Below are positions 1-12,312 of a stretch of DNA of 64,000 nucleotides, in pieces. A model generated the notes under the pieces. The model was not told where the DNA came from. It saw only the letters and a list, made by a program, of their open reading frames with translations, and ran no database searches. The stretch covers positions 15,951,346 through 16,015,345 of the forward strand of contig NC_066342.1 of NCBI RefSeq assembly GCF_022539315.1. Reading direction: 5' to 3'. The position numbers and the translations under genes were made by a program. The first letter of the stretch is position 1. Each line of letters opens with the position of its first letter. The stretch comes from Serinus canaria (Eukaryota; Chordata; Aves; Passeriformes; Fringillidae).

Positions 1-19
1 AAGAAGAGGACTGGATGCG

Positions 20-1424
20 TGGTGCAGAATGTTTGCCAAACCATGGTTGGTAAATTGGCTCCTCCTCTACAGGAGGGTCAGTGTTTTCTGCTGAGGCTTC
101 TATGTCATCTATTGGAGCACTAACGGCTTCTAAATGGTAAACTTCAGGAAGGGGAGGGGAGCTTGAAATCAACTTGAGAACCATGCATTTGATTAAACCA
201 AAAACAGTGCTAACAACTACAATAACAATAACTAAAATAAACAGTACTAAAACCAGAGTTTTCAGAATAGATCCCAGCCAGCCCGAGAGTCCCCAGCCTT
301 TCAACAATCCACTCAGGCTGTCATCAGTTTCTCTCTTGATGTCATTCACCATGGTTTTCATCTTGTCGATTGTGGCATGGACGTTCTCTGCTTTTGATGA
401 CAAGTTGAGGCAGCAGAGGCCTTCAAATTCTTCACAGTGATGGTTGTGCAGAAGGAGCAGATAGTCTATGGCTGCCGTATTTTGAATGGTGGCTTGCCTG
501 GTAATTTCCTCGTCCGATAAGAGGTCACTTAGGGCAGTAGAAGTGAGATTTGCCGGTATTGCAACCCAACATTCCAGTCGGCCTAATTCTCCCATGCTTT
601 TTGCTGCCGAGATCCACGGCAGAAGGACTGTAATTGCAGTGGCCTTCAGTCTGGACCAGTGAACAATTTCTGAATTACAGTCAGGGTCCAATTGCCTTAG
701 GTCTCTTTTTTGGATAGCCAATCTATGTGTGTTGTTTTTTATTTGCCAGTGTATTAGGTTTGCTCGATTTGGGGTTAACAGGCTCAGCTTACCAAAGGTG
801 CATGGATCTCCGAGCAGACGAGGAGGGAGACCTGCCCATGCTCTCTCTGTCTCCACATATTGAAAACACACCTCTTGGGAGTTCACGAGGCTTATAATCA
901 CCACCTGACGAGTGCATGACTGGGACTGAATTTTCACACCTGTTTTTGTCTGTGTGATGTGGGTTGCTAGGGTCAGGATAGGTATTTCGTTTAGCTTCAT
1001 GATATGGTAAGTGGGAATTGAATTTAAAGTGAACGCAAAAGGTTGCATTCATGGAGCCTAAGAGATGGAACTCTTGTGGCTCCCTTTTTCGCACTGGTAA
1101 CTTTCTCGCTCACTCCTGCCAAAACAGTAAGGGATTGTCAGCAGGGTAGCGGCCAGGAGAAGGTGCGAGTGAGTTAACTTCATTTAAAGCATTCCACATT
1201 TCGTTTGGGAACTCTGAGGATTTAAAGGGAACTCCCACCAGGCAAGCTGACAGGGGGTCAGAGGCTGTCACTGTGGAGAGACAGATGCGATCTTGTCCAA
1301 GGGCTTTGGCCAAGGTGGTCCATACATTCACTTTGTGCTGAGAGACTATCCAGGAGATTGCTGGAGAAATATTCGCGAGTAGGATGAGGAGCAGGCTCGG
1401 TCTAATGGCGTCTCGAGATTGCAC
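20..1424 (-). pseudogene. env: ERV-1 env remnant (surface and transmembrane subunits)
   Basis: Env follows integrase by about 50 bases. The first open piece (1424-1110) starts with a hydrophobic signal-like segment and then a surface-subunit block whose VWTTLAKALG-type stretch matches the env of ERV-3 at 23.7 kb. A second piece covers 1094-789 in another frame. Near 405-436 the minus strand encodes C-X6-CC (CEEFEGLCC), the transmembrane-subunit motif known from gamma- and alpharetroviral Env with disulfide-linked subunits. A hydrophobic anchor rich in V, L and I follows at about 180-270, then a cytoplasmic tail. Frameshifts and stops break the gene. A class II pol with this Env type suggests ancestral recombination (inference). 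Confidence 0.82.
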
Positions 1425-1474
1425 ACGAACAGCAGGATCTAAACCGGTAAAAGGAAACTTAAGACAAACATATT

Positions 1475-4400
1475 TTACAAACTATTCCAGATAGGAGTTT
1501 TAAGTGGAATTTTCTCCAGAGAACACGTGCTGCGTTTCCTTCTCCAGGCAGCATTAGCAACCTGGGGTGCTTCAGTAGATTTCTCTGAGACCTTCGGAAC
1601 ATAGGGCTTTACCCATTTGGAAGGAATCCACCTTAAACCAGAGGGGGTGGACACACAGGCATATCCACGTCCCCAAGTAACCAATTTGTAAGGTCCTACC
1701 GTTCTCCAAGTCTCAGGCTCCTTTACTAAAACCGGAGGCTTTTCTTTCATCAACGTATGACTGCTGCCCCCAAAGTGGCGTAGGATGGGCGGATTCAAGC
1801 TGTCAAAGGAACAGTTCAGAAAATTGATTGTGAACAGTGCCCTGGACAACCAGATGTGGGGAGGTTCCACCTTCAGAACCTGATGTTGCTGGTCTAGGAC
1901 CCTTTTGATATCAAAGTGAGTCCTTTCTACTATGGCTTGACCTGTAGGGGAGTAGGGGATGCCAGTTTTGTGCTGTACTCCCCATTGCTGCAGGAAGCTC
2001 CTGAATTCCTTGGATTTGTAAACAGGTCCGTTATCAGTTTTCAGCTCCTTGGAGATGCCCATGAAAGAAAAAGCCTGTAAGAGGTGCTTGATAGCATAGA
2101 TAGATGATTCTCCTGTGTGGGCAGAAGCATAGACCACTCCAGAAAAGGTATCTACACTAACGTGAGCGTATTTCTGACGTCCAAATGACTGTATACGTGT
2201 AACATCTGTTTGCCACAGTTCACAACTGTTCAATCCCCTTGGGTTTGCTCCCGTACTCATTGTAGGAGTACATGTTGTTGGCAATTTGGGCATGTGTCTA
2301 CAATCGCTTTGGCCTGTTCTCGAGTGATGTGAAACTGACTGAACTAGGCCAGGTGCATTTTGGTGGAAAAGCTGATTTTTGCCTGTTCAAAAACATTTGG
2401 GAGAGTGGCCATCACTGCAGGTGCAGAAAGAGCATCTCCCCTTCTGTTGCCTTCGGCAATAAACCCTGGCAAGTCAGTGTGTGACCTGTCGTGCATCACA
2501 TAAAATGGTTGCTCTAGGTGGGTGACTAACTTTACAAGTTTTGAGTACAATTTGAAAAGTGCGATGTTAGACGCTTCTTGCAGTATTGCTTGATCGGCCC
2601 TGGATACTATTCCTGCCACATATGCAGAATCTGTATTCAAATTGAACGGTTCTGAGAACTTTTCAAAAGCTCTAACAACTGCAGCCAATTCCACAACTTG
2701 AGGTGAACCTTCCACCTCAGCAATGTCTGTCTCCCACTGCTGGGTTTGAGGATCCTTCCAAATCATAACGAACTTGTGAGACCTCCCGGACGCATCTGTA
2801 AAGACAGTCAGAGCCCTTTTTAAAGGTCTCCTACTTAGAGCACTTCTCAATTTCAGAGTGAATTGAAAATCTAGTTCGAACATTTTGTGGGCAGGCCTCT
2901 GGACAGAAATTTGCCCTGAGTAGGAATCTAGAGCAAACTGCAACACTTCATTTTCTTGAAACAATTATTCCAATATTTACACAGTATTTTGGCCTGATTT
3001 TAACTCAGCTGGAATGTGAATGCACTCAAAGTCACATCCTGCTAGCTCCCTGATCCGGGTCCTTGCTTTCCGGATCACTTCTGCTACCAGCTCCTGAGGC
3101 TTTATCATTCTCTTGGACCTTTTGTGACTGAGGAAAAGCCATTCTATGATCAAGAGAGGGTCCCTCTGGTCCTGGCCCTTTTTTGGTGTATCCTTTGCCC
3201 TAGGTGTTTGTTTTTCCTCCCACTGGAAAATGATTCCGTAGACGTATGGCAACTTACCTAAGATGATAAAATTGAATGGCAGGTAAGGCTGAAATCGGTG
3301 GGCCTGTCTTTTGGACATTGCAATCTGAACCTTTTCTAGAGCTTTCTGTGCCTCTGGGGTAATAGACCTAGGAGCACCCGGGTCCTCTCCCCCTTTCAGT
3401 AAATTGAAAAGAGGGGCAAGGTCTTCGTTAGTTCCACCTAGCCATGGCCTTACCCAGTTTAAAGACCCACACAACTTGTGGACATCCTCAAGGGTCTTGA
3501 TCTTTGGATTGATTTCTAGTTTTTGAGGAACAATGGTCCTATTCCTAATTTTTAAGTCCAAATATTTCCAAGGTGGTGTTTTTTGAATTTTCTGTTCCTG
3601 GAGCTCAAACACTGCAACAATTAATGCATTGATCGTTAGGTCAAGCGCATGTATTAGTAGATCATCACTGGGGGCACACACAAGGATATCATCCATATAA
3701 TGATAGATGATGGCCTTTTCTGCAGCTGCACGCACTGGGGAAAGCAGGAAAAAGACATACCACTGGCAGATCAATGGCAAGACTTTTAGTCCCTGAGGAA
3801 GAACTTCCTAATGGTACCTTTTCATCGGGGCTTCCATTTTGATGATCGGGACCGAAAATGCGAAACGTGGTGCGTCATCAGGGTGTAGTGGAATGTAGAA
3901 AACACAATCTTTTATATCAATAACAGCTACTTTCCAGTCTTGGGGAAGCATAGTTAGGGATGGCATACCAGGTTAGGGAGAACCCATATCGTCAATGACG
4001 TCATTATTTTGTCAGAGGTCATGGAGGAGCTGCCATCTCTTTTTTGTCAGCTTTCTGAATGACAAACACAAAAGAGTTCCACGGGGACAAGGTCCCCACA
4101 ATGTGACCTTGTCACCGACATGTTTTATGAAAAATCCTTTCCTTAGGATTTTTCCCCTCCTGAGAAGCTGAGAGGCCTCAGGAAAAAACTGTAAACAATT
4201 CTTATCTGCTGCTGTGGAATGCAACAGGGGGAATCTGTGATTGGTCTCATCTGGCTGTTTCCAATTAAGGGCCAATCACAGTTCACCTGGCCGGACAGTC
4301 TCGGTCAGAGACGAGCCTTTGTTATTTATTCCTTTTCTATTCTTAGCTTAGCCTTCTAGTGAAATCCTTTCTTCTATTCTTTTAGTATAGTTTTAATATA

Positions 4401-4580
4401 TTATCTATCATTAAAATAATAAATCAAGCTTCTGATACATGGAGTCAACTTTCTCGTCTCTTCCCTCATCCTGGGACCCTTGTGGACAATACCACATGAC
4501 CCTTTTTTAATTGCTCTGCTACTCGCTCCTGGAGCACTTTTAATTTTTATTTACTGAGCGGCCATTGTTTCACCTCAACT
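1475..4580 (-). pseudogene. pol: ERV-1 pol remnant (RT, RNase H, integrase)
   Basis: RT begins in the frame that follows protease ([14 protein letters not shown], about 4550-4600), is cut by a solo LTR at 4110-4496, then resumes with SPWNSFVFVIQK. The polymerase box IIYHYMDDILV lies at about 3690. Thumb and connection continue to 2977. RNase H spans 2964-2344, with VFTDASG, an ELAAVVRAFE helix and NTDSAYVAG. The integrase core spans 2293-1475, with LWQTDVT, KTDNGPVY and GQAIVERTH giving all three catalytic acids, then a C-terminal GRGYACVST segment. Several frameshifts separate the pieces, so no full Pol can be made. The order matches alpha/betaretroviral Pol. Confidence 0.9.
4110..4496 (+). 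mobile_element. Solo LTR, family A, inserted in ERV-1 RT
   Basis: This 387-bp block begins TGTCACCGACATG and ends CCACA, and aligns along its length with the two LTRs of element A at 11611 and 14549. It lies on the opposite strand to its host. The flanks tgacct (4104-4109) and tgaccc (4497-4502) match at 5 of 6 bases, as expected of an aged 6-bp duplication. RT codons resume on the other side. An AATAAA poly(A) signal is visible in its 3' half. A solo LTR is what recombination between the two LTRs of one provirus leaves. Confidence 0.92.
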
Positions 4581-5377
4581 GGTTTGTCTGTTTTCCACTT
4601 CCATTTTTGGACTGGGCGTTGTTCAGTGACCGCTGCCCAAAAATCCTGTGGAGAGTCTGGAATATTAATTGTGACACCCCACTGGGCCAAGAAATCTCTC
4701 CCTAACAATGGTTCCGAATAATCTAACATAAATGGGCAGATATTTGCCAATTGTCCATTTGGTCCCTCAATTTGGATGACGCTCTTGGATCGTCTTGCCA
4801 TCTGAAGACCTCGTACACCTTGAACGTGACTGGCAATGTCTTGCAAAGTCCAATGTGCTTGCCAGTCTTGTACTGGGATCACTGTGCAGTCTGTACCCGT
4901 GTCTACAAGCATTTCAATGCGTTTTGACTCCTCACCCCCACTGACATTACACCAGTTTTTGGGTTTGTCTTTCCCAATAACTTGGACCCGGGTGACTGTG
5001 GGCCCTTGTTTCTCGGTGCCTTCAGGTAAACACGGCACAGGAATAGCTTGAGCAACAATTTTTCCTTTGGGAAGAAACAGGGGTGGGTGAAAACAGTGCA
5101 GCCCGAGAACGAATTGCTCAGGATCTGATGTTGTCATTCCTGGAGCAATTTCAATCACTTGTGGTGTGTGTTTGGTGTCCCCAATGACAATGTACTTACA
5201 GGGAATTGGGCGCCAGGTACCCTTCTGTTCTGGATTGACAGAGATAAAATGCCAGTTTGTGTCTTTCAAGTAGAGTGATTCTGTCAGCTGCAACCTGTAA
5301 GGCTCATTGACAGAAGATGTGGTTAACACAGGTTCACTTAAATCATAACAAAGGTTATTTTGTTTCACTTGCAGCAA
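4547..5377 (-). CDS. pro: ERV-1 dUTPase-like plus retroviral protease frame
   Basis: This open frame of 276 codons lies between gag and pol. The first half resembles a retroviral dUTPase, ending in [15 protein letters not shown], the usual last beta-strand region, but it starts inside the domain. The second half holds the aspartic protease: [13 protein letters not shown] (active-site D-T-G) and [11 protein letters not shown] near the end. The frame then enters the start of RT. In class II retroviruses this product is made by frameshifting from gag; I saw no clear slippery heptamer. The frame is open but its upstream gag is broken, so function is unlikely. Confidence 0.85.
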   Translation of the reverse strand: MLQVKQNNLCYDLSEPVLTTSSVNEPYRLQLTESLYLKDTNWHFISVNPEQKGTWRPIPCKYIVIGDTKHTPQVIEIAPGMTTSDPEQFVLGLHCFHPPLFLPKGKIVAQAIPVPCLPEGTEKQGPTVTRVQVIGKDKPKNWCNVSGGEESKRIEMLVDTGTDCTVIPVQDWQAHWTLQDIASHVQGVRGLQMARRSKSVIQIEGPNGQLANICPFMLDYSEPLLGRDFLAQWGVTINIPDSPQDFWAAVTEQRPVQKWKWKTDKPVEVKQWPLSK

Positions 5378-5579
5378 TGGACCAGCAGATGTGGTCTTTG
5401 AAGCATTTGCTTCACTTGCAGAAATAGTAACATTACCGCGCTTGGTTTATTTTGTTTCCCTCATTCCGTTGGCCTTCTCTTTTTCTGTCTGCGCGCCTGG
5501 CAGGCCAGCGCTCCCCATTCAGTTTTTTTTGTTGTTATTGACCCCCTGGGAGTGCTTGTAGTTCTCTTCCCCTGTCATT

Positions 5580-7495
5580 TCAAAATTCATCAGATTGCTT
5601 TTTCAGGGGGCACTGGCTACTCCAGTGCCCAAGGTTGTTGCAAAGCAGGCATAGCTTTGTGGGGTCAACCATTGCTGGTCTTCGCTGCTGCCCAGGGTGC
5701 TGCTGTTCTGAGGGAATGGGCGCAGGTCTGGCAACGGCGACATGCTGAGGGAGTCTTGGCAGCAGCCTTGGTCTGGTGTTTTCAGCAACACTCATCAGAG
5801 GCACTTTCCTGTTACAGACTAGAAGCATATCTTTTGTTGTAGGGGGGGGTCCTGGGGGAAGACTCAAAATTGCCGCTCGACACTGTTCATTTGCATTTTT
5901 AAATGCCATTTCCTCTAAAACGTCTTCCCTTGCATTCTCTTTTTTAACTTCAATTTCAATCGCTCTAGTTAACTTTTCTACAAATTTCAAAAAAGGCTCT
6001 GATGGTAGCTGCTTGATCTTACTATAAGGCTCAAAAGGCCCCTCGGGTTGGAGGGAAAAGAATGCTTTTTCAGCTGCCTCTTTGACTTTCTCGAGTGTTT
6101 CTACAGGAATTACAGTAGCTTTGATTGAAGGTAAAGACCATTGGGCCTCACCGGAGAGATGCGCAATGGTAATTGGCATGCCATTGGTATCTTTCGATGT
6201 GTTTGGATCAGCCTGCAAGCCTGGGAGAGCTTCTTTTAGCAGTTGTTTCCATGCTAATTCCCATAATTTGAATTCTGTAGAGGTCATGAGACATGAGAAA
6301 AGCTGTTTTAAATCATGTGGGACTACTACAGTCTTACTCAGTTCAGAATTTAAAAGGCCACGGAAATATGGACTGTGCGGGCCATACTCTTTATGAGATT
6401 TACAGATCGCTTTAATCAATTGTCGTCCAAAGGAGCTCCAATTAGCAGTTGGGGGTGCTCCCCCTTGTGCTGCAGGCTGCTACGTAACAGGAGCGAATGA
6501 CAAAGTGGGACCCTGAATTGGGTCTGCAGTTTCCTGCCCTGTATCACTTGAATCGGAAGCATTGGGAACACCGATACAGCTGTGGGGACAAGCAGTGGGT
6601 GTGCCCCCACCATGGGAACCCGGGGAGGGGGCGGAGAAACAATGGGCACAGGGGGCGGAGACAGGGGGCTGGCAGGGGGCGGGGGCACCGTGAAAACAGG
6701 GAGCGGGGTTGCCTGGTGACGTCACAATGGCAGTCGCCCCCTGGGAGGAGTAGAGGGGCGGAGCTGAAGGTACAGCAGGTAAGGGAGGGGAGGGGAGGTG
6801 TCACGAAGAGCAGGAGGGGAGGGGGGTGGGGAAGGAATTTTGGGATACTTAGGGGGATCTTGGGAAGAAGACAACCAGGTATGGGAAGGTGCCACGTGGC
6901 ATCCTCCATCTTGTGGACCCCCTAGTGACTGGGAGCCATTTTGGGGATCACTGCTCTCCGAAAAGCTAACACGTGCTCTGGGTTTCAGAGCAGGGGACAC
7001 AGGGTTTTGAGAAAGATTCAACGCAGTCTGGCCAGGACCTTGTGGACAAAGGAACTCAGGCATTTTAAAGTGCTCAGGGAGTCGACTTCCCAGGGCATTA
7101 GCAGAGTGTGCTCTCTTTAAAATAGCAAGTTTTGGGGTAAGAGGTTTAGAGATGGGAGGGGGAGAGACAGGGAGAGCAGAGGTACATTGCTTGTATTTTG
7201 GCTTTTTCTCCAATTCTTTTTGTTTGAGCAAGGCTGTTCGAACTTGTAAACTCCAGAACAAAAATTTAGCTGAAGATATATCCCCAGACTGTCCCAAGGT
7301 TATCAATTCATTTCCTACTTTATCCCAAAAATGAATATAGTGGACTTCTTCAGGATAAATTTGTGGGAAATGTAGAAAAAGCCACCTTATAAATGGTTTC
7401 CATTTTCCTTTAGAGAACTTAACATTACCACTGACTAAAACTCCAACAATATGATAATACACTCCTTTTTGTGCTGTGCTTAGCTTTGATCCCAT
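5580..7495 (-). pseudogene. gag: ERV-1 gag remnant (matrix, proline-rich linker, capsid, nucleocapsid)
   Basis: The likely start is at 7495, where MGSKLS offers an N-myristoylation signal; 18 more codons upstream are open but lack that signal. Matrix follows (YYHIVGVLVSG, WKPFIRWLF), then a proline-rich linker near 6722-6900 broken by a frameshift. Capsid (6419 down) includes VVPHDLKQLFSCL and a major-homology-like stretch EPFLKFVEKLTRAIE. One zinc knuckle, CLLCNNLGHWSSQC, lies at about 5610-5650, followed by a short basic tail and stop. Gag builds the particle and binds RNA. The linker frameshift separates matrix from capsid, so the copy is non-functional. Confidence 0.86.
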
Positions 7496-8372
7496 TTTTG
7501 ATGTATAAGGCACAATACGCAAAGTCCCGCCGACCGAAAACAAAGCCAAATCAACTACCGATTTCTAAAAAAAACCCACAGATAAGAAGCTATAAAGAGC
7601 AGCTGTTAGCCTTTCACAGTGCAGCTGCATACACTGCTTTTAAAATTGCTGCGGCAGTAGCACTGAATCGGGACCCGCCCTGCCGCTGTGGAGGATAGAC
7701 AAAGCCTCCCCCGCCGGCTCCACGTGGCGAAGCTGAAACTGGGGCCAACCCGTGCCGCGTCTAGGGAGCTGAGAAAGCACCCCCCTGCACCGAGAGAGAG
7801 CAGCCTCCCCTCCACACCGCACCGAGAGAGAGCAGCCACCCTAGCACCGAGAGAGCTGAGCACGCCGCAGTGCCTAGCCGGGGGAAGGGCAGGGAGAGCT
7901 CTCCCACTCCTCCACCGGCACCGCGAATTATAAAAGCGGCAAAAACACACCCCAGTGAGCTATGTCTAACAGGACATCGCTCCCACTCCGCAGGGCTGCG
8001 CAGCCTAAATGCAAGAACAAAAAGGAACAGTACTCATGGCAGAGACGGTTTTTTGAGCTTCTACCCCCTCTAAAGAGCAGAAATACTCACCAAAATCAAA
8101 GTTGTTGCTGGCAAGGTCAGGCAGGAAGACTCTTCACCAGAACAGGACCCCCAGGGGCAGGAGGGGGCTCCCCTATTCTCCTCTGGAAAATTTCTCACCA
8201 GAAAGGAGCTGCACTTTCCAGGGGCGCCAAACAGTCCGCGAGACTTCTTGTGGGTTCAGTCCCAAAGTCTCTACTGAGAGCAATGCCGGCAAAGCTCGTC
8301 GAGTGGGTGCTCGGCTGCCTTGAAGCTTTTCCGAGGTTCTGAGATTACTTCTTGGGGCTGCAAGTTCAATCA
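7496..8372 (-). other. ERV-1 leader between primer site and gag
   Basis: About 880 bases, GC- and CpG-rich between 7660 and 7920. No known coding domain is visible on either strand. By position it should hold the packaging signal and a splice donor for env, but I cannot point to either. Confidence 0.5.
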
Positions 8373-8390
8373 GCCTCACATTTGGCACCA
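8373..8390 (-). promoter_or_regulatory. ERV-1 primer-binding site
   Basis: On the minus strand the 18 bases begin TGGTGCCAAATG, directly after the LTR, as a primer-binding site should. The leading TGG pairs with the CCA end of a tRNA. I cannot assign the tRNA. Confidence 0.55.
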
Positions 8391-8978
8391 TATATAGGAA
8401 TAAAATCCCAATACTGCTGAGTGGAGCGTGCCTGGGCTCGTTCGGCCCTAATGCTCTGAACCAAAAGTAACAGCTGTGGATGTTTCACTTTAGAGACACT
8501 TTTGGCTGGCTGGACGTTACAGTTAGGCACTCGGAATGAGTCTAGGCAAAGCAGAAACGCAGTTTACCTCTGGTGGAAAAAGTTCAGGCAATGGTGAAGA
8601 GAAAGAGAGAGGTTCCGCCAGAGGGTTAAATCCAGAGTTTATTCCAGGGTGGCAGAGCTCTGAATCTTGGTAACAACTCCAACAGAATGAAGACCACATG
8701 GCTTCAGTCTCTTTTAAGCCCACAGGGAGGGGGGAGGGAGAGGATAGGTGAGCCACAAACCAGGTGGGAGGGGGAGGGTCTCAGGAGACAATGACACCTG
8801 GACAGGCCAATGACCCCAGGTCTGAGAAGCATCTTTTGAACTTTTGCCAATCACATGACGCTCTTACTGGAATGTGGAACTTGACAGACAGCAGTTAGGA
8901 AGAAGGCAAGGGGGCAGGGGGAGGGGAAGGAAGAAGTTGTCACACCTGAGGGACAGGATATAGCTTCACACCACAACA
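8391..8978 (-). repeat. ERV-1 5' LTR
   Basis: On the minus strand it begins TGTTGTGGTGTG at 8978 and ends next to the primer site. An AATAAA signal lies near 8640. The 3' edge reads ...CTATATA rather than ending in CA, so that border has mutated or is off by a few bases. Confidence 0.6.
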
Positions 8979-10713
8979 GAGAATGTTATTAGTAACTGTG
9001 CTAATGTTGTAGTCCTTAATGTCTTTGGGATGTGGGATGCAAAGAAGATCAACTAACCACTCTTCATTCTAGAATGAAGAGAGAGGCAGAAACAAAGGTG
9101 ATAAAAATTTCTAATGCAGTTCGGGCTAAGAATGTAATGATATGATTAGTCAAAGATTTTGCCAAAATGCAAAAAACCAGTAGAATCACTGCCTGTCTGC
9201 CAATACCTAAGGCAGCAGGAGACCCAGTAAATTGGGGAATCAAAACATCAAAACTACCTAAAATACAAAAAAAGAAAACAACTGCAAGCAAACAGGCACC
9301 CGAGTAGAGGCTAGTAGTCAAGGAAACTTGGGAGAAAATACGAACATGGATGAGACCTATGAGCCAGAAAGACTGTATTCTAAGTGACGGCATACTAGGA
9401 ACTCCTATGGGACAGTCGGGAGGCATCACACAATGGCAATGCTATTTGCCACACTATAAAAAGATCATAGAAAATGTTACAGAAACCACTCTGGTATGGA
9501 AGTGTGAGGCCAAGGATCAGAAAGATCCGATAGAGCCTTGGGACAGTGCGTGGTCTGTGAGTATACTTCAAAAATTCCAATATATGGCAAACACCCCTTG
9601 GTGTATTAAGTGGGAAGGCTCTAAGAATGGAACAGATCCAGCAGTAACGTACACTGCCACTAGTAGCAGAACGTGGGCAGACAAAGTAAGTTGGTGGGCA
9701 TGCAAAAAACTTATGACTGTACTTCTGATGATGCAGAGATAAAACAGATACCACCCCTGGCAATAGCCCTACAGATTGGTTGGGCTTGCAGAGGGATCAA
9801 ATATAAACAAGGCAAAATGAATTATAAAGTAGTTGTAGGATGTACCAGGAGTACAATTAAAAGTCCAGGGCAATTTGTATGGGCAACAAGCGATGGTACC
9901 TGGACAACACATCTGCCTGTAGACGGGAAAGTAAAGGAAATTACTTTGGGCCTCCCAACCTTATGACCAGTTTGGAAAAAGTCCCCATTTAATGGAAAAC
10001 ATGAACTTCTGCAGATAAGAGCAAGATGAGAAGTTCTAGACAATGAAAATCCAGATGACACTTGGCAAGAACCCTCTAGTGGAGTGAAATTTGGGTGGGC
10101 CCTAGAGTCTTTGCTTGGTCCTATAGCAACCTATCAGAGTAGAGAGATGTTGTACAAACTAACAGGTCAGGTAGACAGACTGGCAAGAGTCACCCGAGAA
10201 GGATTTAAAGACGTAAACGTACAATTACAAGCCACCACAAAAATGACTTTACAAAATTGATTAGCCTTAGATTTGTTACTCCTGAAGGAGCACGGAGTAT
10301 GTGGATTTTTAAAGGGACGAGTTGATCATTGCTGCGTTCACATCCCAAATGTAACCGCAGATGTAGAATATAACATCAATCAGTTGAAACAAATAGAGCT
10401 TGAAGCACAAGAAGAGCAGAAGGATTTGACTACAAGCTGGTTAGGAAAAATCTTTAAAGGGTTAGAGTGTAATGTGAGTTCATGGATTCAATCTATCATT
10501 GAGAGTATGATAATCTTACTAATTGTATTCTTAGCATTTTGGTTAGTTTACAGCATCTTAAAGAGAGAGATACAGAAGAAAACATCCTGGAACCAGAAAA
10601 TAATAAGGGCACTGACACGAGATCCACGCCCACTATCTTCTGGTTCTCCAGTTCATGATAGCATCCACAACAACGTTTACATCAACCCTGGATTTGAAGA
10701 ACATCAAGCATAA
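8979..10713 (+). pseudogene. env: ERV-B env remnant
   Basis: The plus strand carries an Env in at least three frames. The surface part runs from about 9170 (CLPIPKAAGDPVNWG) through 9350-9742 and 9673-9966, with several N-glycosylation sites (NVTE, NGTD) and tryptophan- and cysteine-rich stretches. The transmembrane part (10273-10713) has HGVCGFLKGRVDHCC, a coiled-coil-like heptad stretch, a hydrophobic anchor (IILLIVFLAFWLVY) and a tail. The cysteine motif here is C-X9-CC rather than C-X6-CC. Internal stops break it. Pol is missing because the left side is replaced by ERV-1. Confidence 0.78.
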
Positions 10714-10791
10714 ATTGAGAAGTAAAGGACTGTATCAAGTGAAAACATTTACACCTATAGTGAAGTGAAAATACTTTCAAAGTGGGGAGAA

Positions 10792-11184
10792 TGTTAGTGG
10801 GGCCCTGGAAAATGTCAAGATAGACTCTGAAATGTTAAGCTTTGCGTTGCACCTATGTAAGTAGTATGATAAATTATATAATTGTTAGATGCGATGATTG
10901 TTTAGTAATTAAATATAAATATTGTATAATCATAAGAAGAATCATGAGAAACTATGTTGGAAAATCTAAGGGGGCTATGCTTGGCTGAAATCTATGTATA
11001 CAATTGAACAATACAAGTTTAATAATTAACATGAAAGTTATATAACAGTAGAATATAAAAACATGTTCATCCCGAAACCATGTCAGAGTCAGATTTGGGT
11101 TTGTACCCCTGACACCCAGAGCTCTTCAATAAAAACACCTGTATATAATCATTTTTAGTGATTATGTGTTCCTGAACGCTAACA
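10792..11184 (+). repeat. ERV-B 3' LTR (family B)
   Basis: The 393-bp LTR has perfect inverted ends, TGTTAG...CTAACA. A polypurine tract (AAAGTGGGGAGAA) ends just before it, showing it is the 3' LTR of the env-bearing element. AATAAA lies near 11130. A minus-strand relative, split by another provirus, lies at 43382-50549. Confidence 0.9.
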
Positions 11185-11610
11185 GCTTGACCGTGCCAAG
11201 TGGCTGCTAAAATCTGCCATCATGAACCTGGGAGGGTGACTTGTTCTTCTGCTGTAAAAAGTCTGGCGTTATTGTTCGGAGGCCTGTTGCCTGGTGTGAC
11301 CGGCTTGCTCCTAAACTTTGGCTTTGCGCTGGATGCCTCCCAGACCCAAGATGTCACCACTTGTAACTCAGGCTGGTTTGACAGTGCAAAGTGGCTCCTG
11401 CAATCTGCCATCAGGAACGTGGGAAGGTGAGTTTTGTTTCTGAGGTAAAATGGCCAGCGTTGGTTTTCGGGGCCTGTCTCCCTGAGTGGCTGACTGGCTC
11501 CTAAAATTCAGCCTAGCGCAGGATGCCGCCCAGACCCAAGCTTGGAACACTTGCACCTCGGGCTGGTTTGACAGTGCCAAGTGGCTCCTGCAATTTGCCA
11601 TCAGGAACCG
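11185..11610. repeat. ~191-bp satellite, left arm
   Basis: Two and a fraction copies of a 190-191 bp unit; the landmark GGATGCCTCCCAGAC appears at 11331 and, as GGATGCCGCC, at 11521. The array starts mid-unit right at the end of the ERV-B LTR and is interrupted at 11610 by element A. Confidence 0.93.
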
Positions 11611-12175
<565 letters not shown>

Positions 12176-12312
12176 ATTGATGGTCACCTACACCAGGGAC
12201 CACAGGAGTGGCTTCTAGCCAGGAGCTGAAGAACTGAAGATCCTGAAATTGGACAGAGTTCACAGCCGAGGCTGGCCACAGAAAGAACCTTTTGAAAAGT
12301 CTCCGAGACAAG

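Larger units (their letters stand above)
1..8978 (-). mobile_element. ERV-1: class II (beta-like) provirus, 3' end cut by window start
   Basis: Reading the minus strand from 8978 downwards gives LTR, primer site, leader, gag, dUTPase-protease, pol and env in retroviral order. The 3' LTR would lie before base 1. Class II assignment rests on the separate dUTPase-protease frame, the YMDD RT, the KTDNGP integrase motif and the single visible CCHC knuckle. Gag, pol and env are each split by stops or frameshifts, and a solo LTR lies in RT, so the copy is dead. The right LTR edge abuts the env of another ERV (ERV-B), so ERV-1 probably landed in that older element. No duplication can be checked because the other end is missing. 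Confidence 0.88.

Noticed and set aside
174..440. Plus-strand 88-codon frame with a hydrophobic stretch
   Set aside because: It is the antisense of the ERV-1 Env anchor; the minus strand has the C-X6-CC motif and membrane segment.
9064..9429. Minus-strand hydrophobic 121-codon frame resembling a membrane protein
   Set aside because: It is the antisense of the plus-strand ERV-B env region, which is supported by glycosylation sites and continuity with the transmembrane part.
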